From positions 1-30,043 of the forward strand of contig CAZHFW010000044.1 of NCBI GenBank assembly GCA_964531675.1: a stretch of 30,043 nt of DNA. Direction: 5' to 3'. Below the pieces are notes generated by a model, which had not been told where the DNA came from, did not search any database, and was given only the letters and a program-made list of their open reading frames with translations. The position numbers and the translations under genes are program-made. Positions 7,925 through 15,473 of this stretch are shown here, in pieces. Source of the DNA: CAZHFW01 sp964531675 (GTDB lineage: Bacteria > Planctomycetota > Phycisphaerae > Phycisphaerales > UBA1924). Within the stretch, counting starts at the first letter, position 1, and each line of letters begins with the position of its first letter.

Positions 7925-8346
7925 TCCTCGCCAGCACATCTGGCGTCCTGCCAGGCTGCGTCGCCAACAGCTCCAACCCCGAGGTCCACATCGCCGAGGC
8001 AATCGCCTCAAGCGATGCTGCCCGCTTCGAGCTGGAAGTGTCCAATCCCGGCGGCCGCAATCTCAGGGTGCAGAAGCTCACGTGCCAGGTGAGCCAGGGA
8101 GAGGCCTCATTCCCCGTCGCGAGCCCCGAGTGGAAGGGAGAACTCGACCTGCCCGCCAAAGGCAAGGCCCATCTGACGCTCCTGGCTCCCTTCGACTCCC
8201 CCTCGCCTGAGGCGGATTCCAAACTCTTTCATCTCAACGGCGAGCTCTTCTTCGCAGATCGGACGGGCTATCTCGGTTTGAAGTCCATGGACCTGACGCA
8301 CACCTCGTTCCAAGGCGAGGTTCACGCCAAGGAGGGAAAGCCATGA
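7864..8346 (+). CDS. lipoprotein with possible LEA/WHy-like domain
   Basis: A 160-residue predicted lipoprotein. A basic N-terminus (RSPRGRR) and hydrophobic stretch lead to the lipobox LPGC with Cys32. The mature part contains RFELEVSNPGGRNLRVQKLTCQV and, after about 35 residues, LPAKGKAHLTLLAPF. This pattern (a 'NPN'-like turn, then a strand and a Gly/Lys turn before a beta strand) resembles the LEA-14/WHy beta-sandwich, known for hydrophobic-ligand or stress functions; the match is by eye and tentative. The ATG at 7864 is chosen because GGAGG (7854-7858) lies 5 bases before it. It begins inside the monooxygenase gene and its TGA overlaps the next ATG, so it belongs to the polyketide operon. 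It could act in the envelope on the phenolic lipid; that is inference. Confidence 0.7.
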   Translation: MSHESLRAPRSPRGRRIAILILASTSGVLPGCVANSSNPEVHIAEAIASSDAARFELEVSNPGGRNLRVQKLTCQVSQGEASFPVASPEWKGELDLPAKGKAHLTLLAPFDSPSPEADSKLFHLNGELFFADRTGYLGLKSMDLTHTSFQGEVHAKEGKP

Positions 8347-8717
8347 GCGTGCGCAAGATCGTGCTCGCCGGCAGCGCCGTGCTCTCGCTCGGAGCGATCG
8401 GGGTCTGGCTCGCCACAGGCCGCGAGGGCTACACGCGTTGGCCCGACGCAAGGCTCGAACAGGCCGACGCTCCTCCACCCGCGGGGGAAGCGGATCTGCT
8501 GGCCTCCGCCGGCCTCACCGAGAAGTCCGCGTCAGCACCGACGATCCGAAGCCGCTTTGCGCTGGGCCTGCTCCCAGGCGGACTTGATCCCAAGCACCTG
8601 GTGTCGGTCGCTGCGGTGCTCGGCGCGTCAACCGGTGCCGCCGCCATCACCCTCATCGTCGCTCGCAAGCGGACGCCCGCCGCCGATACCCCGAATCAAT
8701 CAGGAGCCCCGCGATGA
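8343..8717 (+). CDS. small membrane protein, unknown function
   Basis: A 124-residue protein I do not recognise. Two hydrophobic segments are visible, residues about 5-25 and 87-107, each followed by or near basic residues, with a Pro/Ala-rich linker between them. It overlaps the lipoprotein stop by 4 bases (ATGA), and its own stop overlaps the next ATG by 4 bases. Coding is supported by this double coupling and by codon bias like its neighbours. It may be a small integral membrane partner of the operon's lipoprotein and YceI protein. Confidence 0.65.
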   Translation: MSVRKIVLAGSAVLSLGAIGVWLATGREGYTRWPDARLEQADAPPPAGEADLLASAGLTEKSASAPTIRSRFALGLLPGGLDPKHLVSVAAVLGASTGAAAITLIVARKRTPAADTPNQSGAPR

Positions 8718-9436
8718 ACCTGTTGGTCCCATTCGTTGCCGCATTCGCCTGCATGCTTGCGGACGATCCCAAGCCCGCTTCGACGGAGCCCATCACGCCG
8801 CGCGTGGCCGAACCGACGCCGCCCGCTACCACACCTGCGGATGCAACGCTCTACCACACGCTGGCCGGCCGCGACGCCCAAGTGGTGTTCACCACCGATG
8901 CGCCCCTCGAAAAGGTCGTGGGCAAGTCCAACGAAGTCGTCGGCTACGCCATCTCGGGGCCAAAGACCGAACCCGCAAAGCTGCGCGGCGCGACCTGGAT
9001 CCTTCCCATCAAGTCGTTTGCAACCGGGATCCCGATGCGCGACGAGCACCTGGCGGGCCCGGATTGGCTGAACGCCGACTCCTTCCCGAACATCCAGTTC
9101 ACCCTGACGAGGGTTGACGACGTGAAGGAAGTCAAGAAGGGCGAGGGCTTCGCGACTTACAGCGGGACGCTGGTGGGCACCATGGCCCTCCACGGCGTGT
9201 CACGCGAGATCTCCGTCCCCGACGCCAAGCTCTCCTTCTTCGACGCCTCGGACAAGACAAAGAACATCGCGCCGGGGGACCTGCTCTTCATCAAGTGCGA
9301 CTACACCGTGAAGCTCTCCGACTTTGGGATCCACAACCCTGACGTCCCCCAGAAGGTCTCCGACACGATCAAGCTCAGCCAGATCCTGAGATTGACCTCG
9401 CAGCCCCCCAAGGGGGCCTCCACGCCGTCCAAGTGA
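8714..9436 (+). CDS. YceI-family periplasmic lipid/isoprenoid-binding protein
   Basis: A 240-residue protein with an N-terminal signal-like hydrophobic stretch (LLVPFVAAFACML), a Pro/Thr-rich linker, then a YceI domain (about 45-230). Readable YceI hallmarks are VVFTTDAPLEKVVGKS, the segment MRDEHLAGPDWLNADSFPNIQF (given here as MRDEHL...DSFPNIQF), and the later strands GTLVGTMALHGVSREI and CDYTVKLSDFGIHNPDVP. YceI proteins are lipocalin-like barrels; a Thermus member was found with a bound polyprenyl pyrophosphate, and the family often sits beside quinone or cytochrome genes. The ATG overlaps the stop of the small membrane protein. A carrier for the long-chain phenolic or quinone product of the operon is an attractive but untested role. 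A short GCCCCC/GGGGGC hairpin lies in its last codons and a run of six T follows 43 bases later. Confidence 0.88.
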   Translation: MNLLVPFVAAFACMLADDPKPASTEPITPRVAEPTPPATTPADATLYHTLAGRDAQVVFTTDAPLEKVVGKSNEVVGYAISGPKTEPAKLRGATWILPIKSFATGIPMRDEHLAGPDWLNADSFPNIQFTLTRVDDVKEVKKGEGFATYSGTLVGTMALHGVSREISVPDAKLSFFDASDKTKNIAPGDLLFIKCDYTVKLSDFGIHNPDVPQKVSDTIKLSQILRLTSQPPKGASTPSK

Positions 9437-9571
9437 GGAGCGGCGCGTCGGAGACCTTTTTTCGAAATCGTGACAGTGCCGCGAATCGGACACCGCATGC
9501 AGGGATGTCGGGCCGTCTCCCGCGTGGTCGCGGGCGAGGGACCCCGATACCCCTGCTTGATGGAGTCTGGC

Positions 9572-11053
9572 ATGTCCACCACCCCCGCGATCGGCTCCCG
9601 TCACCTGCTCCTGGCCCTGACCCTCTGCGCCGGCACCGCTGCCGCCCAGCCCGACTTCAGCCTGGTCGGCTCGCTCCCGGGCACCAACACCTACAGCACG
9701 TGCTACGGCGTCTCGGAAGATGGCTCCTGCGTCGTCGGTCACAGCGGAAACAACTATTACTACGGATCGTCCTCGCACGCCTTCCGCTGGACCAGCTCGA
9801 CCGGCATCGAAGACCTCGACCCCCTCGCGCCCGCCGCCGGCGCGTACGCCATCTCCGCCGATGGCTCCCTCATCATCGGAAGCGAGATCAGCGGCAGCAC
9901 CAAGGCGGTGCGCTGGGGTGCGGGCGGCAGCTCGCTGACCGATCAGATGTACCACGGCGGTGAGTGCTTCGCGCTCTCGCGTGACGGCAAGTTCGCCGCG
10001 GGCTACGACGAGTTCGGGAGCGGCAGGAACTACCGGCCCCACCGCGCCATCCGCTTCAGCGACAAGGACAAGGTCGAGTACATCGACACCCCCGCCGCGG
10101 GTCTGACCGCCCCCACCAACAGCGAATCCCTGGGCATCAACACCGATGGCTCCGTGGTCGTCGGCTGGGCGGTCATCGGCGGCGCGCAGCGGGCCTTCCG
10201 GTGGGACGCGAACACCAACATGGTCGCCCTCACCACCGGCGCCGGAGTCGCCTTCGGTGTGAGCGGCGATGGCTCGGTGGTCGTCGGCGACTTCGTCGTG
10301 GGAACGACGCGTCACGCCTTCCGCTGGACCGCATCCACGGGGCTCGTCGACCTCGGCACGCTCCCGGGCGGCCTCCGAAGCGCCGCGTACGCCATTTCGA
10401 CCGACGGCACCACCATCATCGGCATGAGCCAGACCTCCACCGCCGACCAGCGTGCCTTCATCTGGCGCGCTGATCTCGGAATGCAGGATCTCAACGTCGT
10501 GCTCGCGGGCTCTCTCCCCGAAGGCTTGCGTCTGACCGAGGCTCGCTCGCTCAACTCGACCGGAACCGTCATCGGCGGCGGCTCCCGAAACGCCACCGGC
10601 GGCGTGGAGGCCTGGGTCGTCAAGATGCCCACCTGCGTCGAGACGGCCATCGCCGCCGGCCCGGCCGACACGACCGTCAGCATCCATGGCTCCGCCGACC
10701 TGGTCGTCGCGCCCTCCGGATTCGGCCCCTTCACTTACCAGTGGCGCAAGGACGGCGTGGACCTCCCGGGCGCCAATGCCGCGCACCTGATCATCACCGA
10801 TGCCGCTGTCTCCAACGCCGGCGAGTACGACTGCGTCGTCTCGGGCCACTGCGGCTCGGACACCAGCGCCGCCGCCACCCTGAACGTCTGCATCGCGGAC
10901 GTCACGGGGGACCAGTCCATCGACCTTGCCGACTTCTTCCAGTTCCTCAATGACCTGGACCAGAACTCGCTCGGCGCCGATGTGACCAGCGACGGCTCCG
11001 TCGATCTGGCAGACTTCTTCGCCTTCCTCAACGCCTTCGACACCGGCTGCTGA
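9572..11053 (+). CDS. secreted HAF-repeat protein with Ig-like domain and GC-type dockerin tail
   Basis: A 493-residue secreted protein. A signal peptide (HLLLALTLCAGTAAAQ, cut after AAAQ or nearby) is followed by repeats of the HAF type: units of about 50 residues with 'AFRW...GxxDL' (AFRWTSSTGIEDLD, AFRWDANTNMVAL, AFRWTASTGLVDLG, AFIWRADLGMQDL) alternating with 'SxDGSxxVG' segments. Residues about 355-435 look like an Ig-like domain (YQWRKDGVDLPGA, NAGEYDCVVSG). The end holds two DxTxDxxxDxxDF calcium-loop segments (VTGDQSIDLADFF, VTSDGSVDLADFF) and finishes FDTGC, the 'GC-type dockerin' ending I associate with Phycisphaerae. The ATG at 9572 is chosen for the signal peptide and GGAG at 9562-9565; the frame is open from 9470. 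Probably surface-exposed; ligand unknown. Confidence 0.85.
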   Translation: MSTTPAIGSRHLLLALTLCAGTAAAQPDFSLVGSLPGTNTYSTCYGVSEDGSCVVGHSGNNYYYGSSSHAFRWTSSTGIEDLDPLAPAAGAYAISADGSLIIGSEISGSTKAVRWGAGGSSLTDQMYHGGECFALSRDGKFAAGYDEFGSGRNYRPHRAIRFSDKDKVEYIDTPAAGLTAPTNSESLGINTDGSVVVGWAVIGGAQRAFRWDANTNMVALTTGAGVAFGVSGDGSVVVGDFVVGTTRHAFRWTASTGLVDLGTLPGGLRSAAYAISTDGTTIIGMSQTSTADQRAFIWRADLGMQDLNVVLAGSLPEGLRLTEARSLNSTGTVIGGGSRNATGGVEAWVVKMPTCVETAIAAGPADTTVSIHGSADLVVAPSGFGPFTYQWRKDGVDLPGANAAHLIITDAAVSNAGEYDCVVSGHCGSDTSAAATLNVCIADVTGDQSIDLADFFQFLNDLDQNSLGADVTSDGSVDLADFFAFLNAFDTGC

Positions 11054-11084
11054 ACTCGGGCTTGCCTTGGCCCATGCACCCTGC

Positions 11085-11115
11085 GCGAAGCCCCGCCCAC
11101 CAGCGGGGCCTTCGC
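11085..11115 (+). terminator. GC-rich hairpin after the HAF-repeat gene
   Basis: GCGAAGCCCCGC (11085-11096) pairs with GCGGGGCCTTCGC (11103-11115) with one bulged C and a 6-base loop, 32 bases after the stop. It lacks a strong T-tract, so it may end transcription weakly or only protect the 3' end. Confidence 0.55.
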
Positions 11116-11160
11116 ATTCCCGACGCTCTCGATCTTCCTCCCCCCGCATCCCCGATCCAA

Positions 11161-11166
11161 TAAACT
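11161..11166 (+). promoter_or_regulatory. putative -10 element TAAACT for the sigma factor/kinase operon
   Basis: TAAACT ends 9 bases before the ATG at 11176, so the predicted start point is about 3 bases upstream of the start codon. A clear Shine-Dalgarno site is missing (only CTGGA adjoins the ATG). Part of the TANACT pattern; no clear -35. Confidence 0.4.
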
Positions 11167-11175
11167 GACCCTGGA

Positions 11176-11856
11176 ATGCCCGAGCCTGATGGCCATCCCC
11201 CGACCGATCCCATGAACGCGACGCGCCCATTCTCCAGCCCCGAAGGGCACGCAGCCCCCGCGGTCACACAGTTGCTCGCCCGAGCCCGGTCCGGGGATCG
11301 GCTGGCCACCGACGAGCTCTTCCCCATCGTCTACGAGGAACTGCGTCGGATCGCGGGACGCCTTCTGCGGGACGACTCCCGCACGCCGACGCTCCAACCA
11401 ACCGCCCTCGTGAACGAGGCATACCTGCGTCTGGTCGGGCCGATCGATCCGCAAGCCCCGGAGGATCGCGCCACCTGGGAGAACCGCGCACACTTCTTCG
11501 GCGCCGCCGCCCTTGCCATCCGCCGCATTCTGACCGATCACGCCCGCGACCGCGACCGCCTCAAGCGTGGCGGCGGACGCGATCGCGTGCCGCTGCACGA
11601 AGGGCTGGTCATCGCGCCCGAGAGTGATGTGGACATCCTGGGGCTCGATGAAGCCCTCGATCGCCTTGCCGCCTTGGATGCGCAGAAGGCCCAGATCGTC
11701 TCCCTCCGCTTCTTCGCGGGTCTCACCGTCGACCAGACCGCGTTGGCGCTGGGCATCTCTCCGAGCACCGTGGCGCGCGACTGGCAGTTCGCACGCGTCT
11801 GGCTCAGCCGGGAACTCGCATCCCGCCAACAGTCCGACCAAGGTGGAGGCGCATGA
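11176..11856 (+). CDS. ECF-type RNA polymerase sigma factor (TIGR02999-like, kinase-linked)
   Basis: A 226-residue sigma factor. Region 2 covers about residues 35-110 (DELFPIVYEELRRIAGRLL, LQPTALVNEAYLRL, WENRAHFFGAAALAIRRIL), with the 'LQPTALVNEAYLRL' and 'FFGAAA' signatures typical of the planctomycete-abundant TIGR02999 group. Region 4 lies at about 155-215 (LDRLAALDAQKAQIVSLRFFAGLTVDQTALALGIS, quoted in parts: AALDAQKAQIVSLRFFAG; LTVDQTALALGIS), followed by STVARDWQFARVWL. It has no anti-sigma gene next to it. Instead its stop overlaps the start of a Ser/Thr kinase, and phosphorylation by that kinase is the expected control. ATG at 11176; an in-frame ATG at 11212 is an alternative. Confidence 0.93.
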   Translation: MPEPDGHPPTDPMNATRPFSSPEGHAAPAVTQLLARARSGDRLATDELFPIVYEELRRIAGRLLRDDSRTPTLQPTALVNEAYLRLVGPIDPQAPEDRATWENRAHFFGAAALAIRRILTDHARDRDRLKRGGGRDRVPLHEGLVIAPESDVDILGLDEALDRLAALDAQKAQIVSLRFFAGLTVDQTALALGISPSTVARDWQFARVWLSRELASRQQSDQGGGA

Positions 11857-14363
11857 CGACTCCTCCGCCCGATCCCGCCAAAGCCAGGCTCCTTCTCGTT
11901 GAAGAGATCTTCTTCAAAGCCTCCGCGGAGCCCAGCGAGCGTCGCGAACAGGTGCTCGCGGCGCTGTGCATCGGCGACGACGCCCTGGCCCGCGAGGTCC
12001 GCGAGCTTCTGCAACATGCTCAAGGCATCGGCGCTTTTCTTGAGGCGCCCGCACTGGGAAAGCCCTGGTCCGAGCTCTCCCCCACCCCTGACGCCGATCA
12101 CACCGGCGATGACTTCGTCGGGATCACACTGGGCAACTTCCGCATCGAGCGCCGTCTCGCCTCCGGCGGCATGGGATCGGTGTACCTCGCTTCGCGGAGC
12201 GATGGCTCATTCGATCAGAAGGTCGCGGTCAAGGTCGTCAGGCGGGGAATGGATTCCGAAGAGATCCTCGCCCGCTTCCGCGCCGAACGCCAGACCCTCG
12301 CAGCTCTTGATCACCCCAACATCGCGAGGCTCATCGATGGCGGCATCACACCCGATGGCCGCCCCTACCTCGCGATGGAATACGTCGACGGCAAGCCCAT
12401 CGACGAGTATTGCGACGCCAAAAGGCTCCGCATCCCCGAACGGCTGCGCCTCTTCCGCGACGTCTGCGACGCGGTGCACCACGCCCACCAGAACCTGGTG
12501 ATCCATCGCGACATCAAGCCGTCCAACATCCTCGTGACCGATGCCGGCGTCCCCAAGCTCCTGGACTTCGGAATCGCCAAGCTGCTCGCTCCGGACTCGG
12601 GCCAGACACCCGCGACCCTCGACACCGATCGAAGACTGACGCCCGAATACGCCAGCCCCGAGCAGGTCGAAGGACGCAACGTCACGACCGCGACCGACGT
12701 GTACTCGCTGGGCGTGGTGCTGTACGAACTCCTGGTCGGCGCCAGGCCCTACGCATTCCACACGCGTACTCACGAAGAGCTCCGCCGCGTCGTCCTTGAA
12801 GTCGTCCCACCCGCGCCGAGCGTGGCCGCCACCCTCAAGGTCACACGCTTTCGCACCGGCTCGGGCGGACCAGCACCCGCCTCAGACAACCCGCTGACCG
12901 TCAAGCCCGCCGATAGCGCCCAGACGCGCCGCATGACCTCGACCAGGCTCCGCAGCACCCTGCGCGGCGATCTGGACAACATCGCCCTCATGGCGCTCCG
13001 CAAGGAGCCCGAACGTCGCTACGCCTCCGCGGAGCAGCTCGCTTCGGACATCTCCCGATATCTCGATGGCCTCCCGGTGCGGGCCCGGAGGGACACGCTC
13101 GCCTACCGAGCCTCGAAGTTTCTGCGCCGCCACGCCATCGGCGCCGCACTCTCGCTCTTTGCAGTCCTGGCCCTGGGCATCAGCGCCGTTTCGCTCTACG
13201 AGCAGCGTGCTCAACTTCGTATCCAGCGCGACCGGCTTGTCTCAACCAACGCCCAGCTCGATGCGTCCCGCGAGTTCCTGCTCGACATCATCAGCGGCGG
13301 CGAGACCGGCAACAGCGGCCCGGACCAGACGCTCGGTTCTCTCTTGAATGACGCGGCCATCGCGCTCGAGCAAGCGCCGCCGCAGGACAGTGTCACTCGC
13401 GCCGCCGCCCAGCAGGCGCTGGGGCGGGCGTTCATGTCCGTCGGCGAGCTTGACCGCGCCGCCGCCCTGTTTGCAGCCGCCGAGCCTGTGCTCTCGACGC
13501 ACGAAGGCTCCCTCGTCGGTCGCACCGACATCCGCATCGACCTTGCGGAGCTTGCGATCTTCCAGGGACGTCCCGCCGAGGCGGAACCGGTGCTCCGCCA
13601 GTTGCTCGCCGACGAGCGCCGGGCTAACCAGGGTTCGCCCACGCTTCGCGAGGGGCTGCTCCTGAACAACCTTGGGGCAGCGCTCCGCGCCGAACGTCGC
13701 TTCGATGACGCCATCGCCGCCCAGCGCGAAGCGATCAAGGTGCGCACACTCCTCCTCGGAGAGGACTCCCTCCCGGTCGCTTCGTCGCGCAACAATCTCG
13801 CGAGTTCCCTCTTCCAGAACAGCGACACCGAAGGCGCTCTGCAGGAGTTCACCCGTGTCCTGGCGATCCGCACCAAACTCCTCCGCGCGGACCATCCGCT
13901 CATCGTCCGTTGCAAGTCCAATCTGGGTCTGGCCCAGTTCCGAGCCGGTTTGATCGAAGAAGCCATCAAGACCCTGACCGAGTCCGTCAATGCGTGGGAC
14001 AAAGCGTTCGGACCCGCGCATCCCGGCCGCGTGCCCGCTTCGACGTCGCTCGCACTGGCGCTCCGCAAGCATGGGCAGCCCGCCGACGCCGCTCGTGTGC
14101 TGCAATCCGCCCTTGATTGGCAAAGGCAGCATCACGCTCCTGACATCTCAATCGCGGCGACCGAGGCCAACCTCGCCCTGGCCTTGAATGAATCGGGCCA
14201 GGGGACCGAGGCTCAAGCGTTGCTCGAGCGCACCATCCCGCTCCTGACTCCCGTGCCGGCACAATCGGGCATCGCCCGCGCTGCGTGCGAAGCGCTGGCC
14301 TCGATCTACGACACACAGGGCCGGGCCGATGATGCCGCGCGAATGCGCTCGCTCACCAAGTGA
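11853..14363 (+). CDS. transmembrane Ser/Thr protein kinase with C-terminal TPR repeats
   Basis: An 836-residue protein. The N-terminal extension (1-93) is helical and charged. The kinase domain covers about 94-410: glycine loop ASGGMGSVY (103-111), Lys127 in VAVKVVRRGMDS, catalytic loop HRDIKPSN (218-225, Asp220, Asn225), DFG at 238-240 and PEYASPEQV in the activation segment. An insertion of about 45 Thr/Pro/Ser-rich residues lies in the C-lobe before LRGDLDNIALMALRKEPERRY. Residues about 424-446 are one membrane helix. The rest is a string of TPR-like repeats (about 485-830; e.g. LLNNLGAALRAERRFDDAIA, ALRKHGQPADAARVL) placed outside the cytoplasm if the kinase is inside. The ATG overlaps the sigma factor stop. 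It probably senses or binds a protein and phosphorylates the sigma factor. Confidence 0.93.
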   Translation: MTTPPPDPAKARLLLVEEIFFKASAEPSERREQVLAALCIGDDALAREVRELLQHAQGIGAFLEAPALGKPWSELSPTPDADHTGDDFVGITLGNFRIERRLASGGMGSVYLASRSDGSFDQKVAVKVVRRGMDSEEILARFRAERQTLAALDHPNIARLIDGGITPDGRPYLAMEYVDGKPIDEYCDAKRLRIPERLRLFRDVCDAVHHAHQNLVIHRDIKPSNILVTDAGVPKLLDFGIAKLLAPDSGQTPATLDTDRRLTPEYASPEQVEGRNVTTATDVYSLGVVLYELLVGARPYAFHTRTHEELRRVVLEVVPPAPSVAATLKVTRFRTGSGGPAPASDNPLTVKPADSAQTRRMTSTRLRSTLRGDLDNIALMALRKEPERRYASAEQLASDISRYLDGLPVRARRDTLAYRASKFLRRHAIGAALSLFAVLALGISAVSLYEQRAQLRIQRDRLVSTNAQLDASREFLLDIISGGETGNSGPDQTLGSLLNDAAIALEQAPPQDSVTRAAAQQALGRAFMSVGELDRAAALFAAAEPVLSTHEGSLVGRTDIRIDLAELAIFQGRPAEAEPVLRQLLADERRANQGSPTLREGLLLNNLGAALRAERRFDDAIAAQREAIKVRTLLLGEDSLPVASSRNNLASSLFQNSDTEGALQEFTRVLAIRTKLLRADHPLIVRCKSNLGLAQFRAGLIEEAIKTLTESVNAWDKAFGPAHPGRVPASTSLALALRKHGQPADAARVLQSALDWQRQHHAPDISIAATEANLALALNESGQGTEAQALLERTIPLLTPVPAQSGIARAACEALASIYDTQGRADDAARMRSLTK

Positions 14364-14366
14364 GCC

Positions 14367-15068
14367 TCAGGCCCGCCGACGGCGTGCCAGCAATCCCGCA
14401 AAAGGGAGCATCGCGAGCGTTCCCGGCGTCGGGATCGACAAACCAAGCTCGTAGAGGCTCGACACTTCCTCTCCGTCCCCTCGGAACTGCGCCTCAAACT
14501 CCAGCGCGTAATCGCCCGCCGGGAGCACGCCTTCCAGGTTCACTGCCTGCGACGGATCCTTGTCCGTGATCGAGATAAGCTTGCCCGCGACGTCCCCTTC
14601 GAACTTGAACTTGAACCGGTCATCCACCAATCCGAAAGGCCGCGGCGACACATACAACGCAAATGCCGTCGCCTCATCCAGATGGAACGTGAGGTTCACG
14701 ATCACTCCCGCCTCCCCGAGTTCCACCGCGGGCTTTCCTCCCGAAAGCGCCAACCCGCCCGCCGCGGAGAGCTTCCCGCGGAGCTTCACGCCGTTCGGAT
14801 CAAGCTGGCAATCGATGCCCGAGCCGCCCGATGTCGTTCCCGTTCCGCCCGTGGGCTTCACAAAGATCGCCGAGGAACTCACGAGATCAACAAACGACGC
14901 GAAGTCCGGAGCGGTCTTGCTCTGGACCAGTCCATCCACGGTGTTGGTCGCAGAGATCGTGCGAGCCTGCGTGAGGTACGTGACCGACGCCCCGGCTTCC
15001 GCCGCGATCATCGCCGCCGCTGCACATCCCATCACGATTCGGAGTCCGAGTTCAGCAGCTGACGGCAT
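14367..15068 (-). CDS. secreted protein with PEP-CTERM-like C-terminal sorting tail
   Basis: A 233-residue protein of unknown function. Residues 1-28 are a signal peptide (IVMGCAAAAMIAAEAGA). The middle is beta-rich with a Gly/Thr/Ser stretch (TGGTGTTSGGSG). The end reads IPTPGTLAMLPFAGLLARRRRA: a Pro-containing motif, a short hydrophobic helix and an Arg cluster. This is the layout of the PEP-CTERM sorting tail in the variant form common in Phycisphaerae. The ATG at 15068 is preferred over upstream in-frame starts (15131 and further, up to 15389) because the signal peptide then begins correctly, a GGAAAGGA sequence precedes it, and the best promoter (15130-15158) would start transcripts at about 15123. 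It converges on the kinase gene with only 3 bases between stops. No enzyme domain recognised. Confidence 0.75.
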   Translation of the reverse strand: MPSAAELGLRIVMGCAAAAMIAAEAGASVTYLTQARTISATNTVDGLVQSKTAPDFASFVDLVSSSAIFVKPTGGTGTTSGGSGIDCQLDPNGVKLRGKLSAAGGLALSGGKPAVELGEAGVIVNLTFHLDEATAFALYVSPRPFGLVDDRFKFKFEGDVAGKLISITDKDPSQAVNLEGVLPAGDYALEFEAQFRGDGEEVSSLYELGLSIPTPGTLAMLPFAGLLARRRRA

Positions 15069-15115
15069 GCGATCAAAGCGTCCTTTCCGGCCCCGCGCCG
15101 CTTGGTCTGCGCGGA

Positions 15116-15127
15116 ACGTTCGAACGT
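15116..15127. promoter_or_regulatory. perfect 12-base palindrome, candidate operator
   Basis: ACGTTCGAACGT is a perfect palindrome starting 2 bases downstream of the -10 hexamer of the PEP-CTERM-like gene, so it covers the predicted transcription start. This is a usual place for a repressor site. The regulator is unknown. Confidence 0.5.
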
Positions 15128-15129
15128 GC

Positions 15130-15158
15130 ATTATGCCGCGAAAAAGCGCTCTCGCCAA
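15130..15158 (-). promoter_or_regulatory. sigma70-like promoter of the PEP-CTERM-like gene
   Basis: On the minus strand, TTGGCG (15153-15158) and CATAAT (15130-15135) are separated by exactly 17 bases. The -35 matches 4 of 6 and the -10 matches 5 of 6 consensus positions. The predicted start near 15123 gives a leader of about 55 bases to the ATG at 15068. Confidence 0.6.
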
Positions 15159-15419
15159 CGAGTTTCCCGCTGCTTTCCGATTCCATGCACCCACGGTCCC
15201 CAAAGCCCCCGGAATCCCTTGGATCGAAGGCCGCCGAATCGCCGCTGCACGCGGCAGTTCCTCTTCGTGAGCTCCCCGACACCGATGCACCCTGGTGTAA
15301 TCGGACCACCGACCCACGCCGTCACGAAGCACCCGCCCGAGCCGCCCGAGCCGGCGGCAACCAGCGCCTTGGCTCACCACTGTCGACACTCGCCCCCGCG
15401 CTCCGAGCAGCCTCGCGCG

Positions 15420-15435
15420 TGAGAATGGGTTCTCA
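15420..15435. promoter_or_regulatory. distal dyad TGAGAA-TGGG-TTCTCA (Fur-family-like)
   Basis: A perfect 6-4-6 inverted repeat, centred about 52 bases upstream of the predicted start of the RND efflux operon. It resembles the TGAGAAT/ATTCTCA half-sites of Fur-type boxes, with one extra central base. A metal-responsive Fur-family protein is a reasonable candidate ligand. Confidence 0.45.
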
Positions 15436-15440
15436 TCCGA

Positions 15441-15468
15441 ACCTCAATCCCGACACGATCGTTGAGGT
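15441..15468. promoter_or_regulatory. proximal dyad ACCTCAA-N14-TTGAGGT
   Basis: A perfect 7-base inverted repeat with a 14-base spacer. It spans the region where -35 should lie and touches the first base of the TATACT hexamer. MerR- and ArsR-family metal sensors bind dyads in such positions. No sensor gene lies in the window. Confidence 0.45.
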
Positions 15469-15473
15469 ATACT
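15468..15473 (+). promoter_or_regulatory. putative -10 element TATACT of the RND efflux operon
   Basis: TATACT ends 7 bases before the TTG at 15481, so transcripts would begin at or next to that codon. The position 17 bases upstream (CAATCC) is a poor -35, which fits a promoter that depends on an activator or on spacing distortion. Confidence 0.45.

Noticed and set aside
9403..9466. Possible terminator of the YceI gene (GCCCCC/GGGGGC hairpin and later T-run)
   Set aside because: The hairpin is inside the coding end and over 40 bases from the T-run, so they do not form one terminator.
9200..11230. 676-codon minus-strand frame
   Set aside because: Very Gly/Arg/Asp/Val-rich mirror of the HAF-repeat gene; no domain, no start signals.
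15069..15389. N-terminal extension of the PEP-CTERM-like frame
   Set aside because: It would bury the signal peptide and lies upstream of the best promoter.
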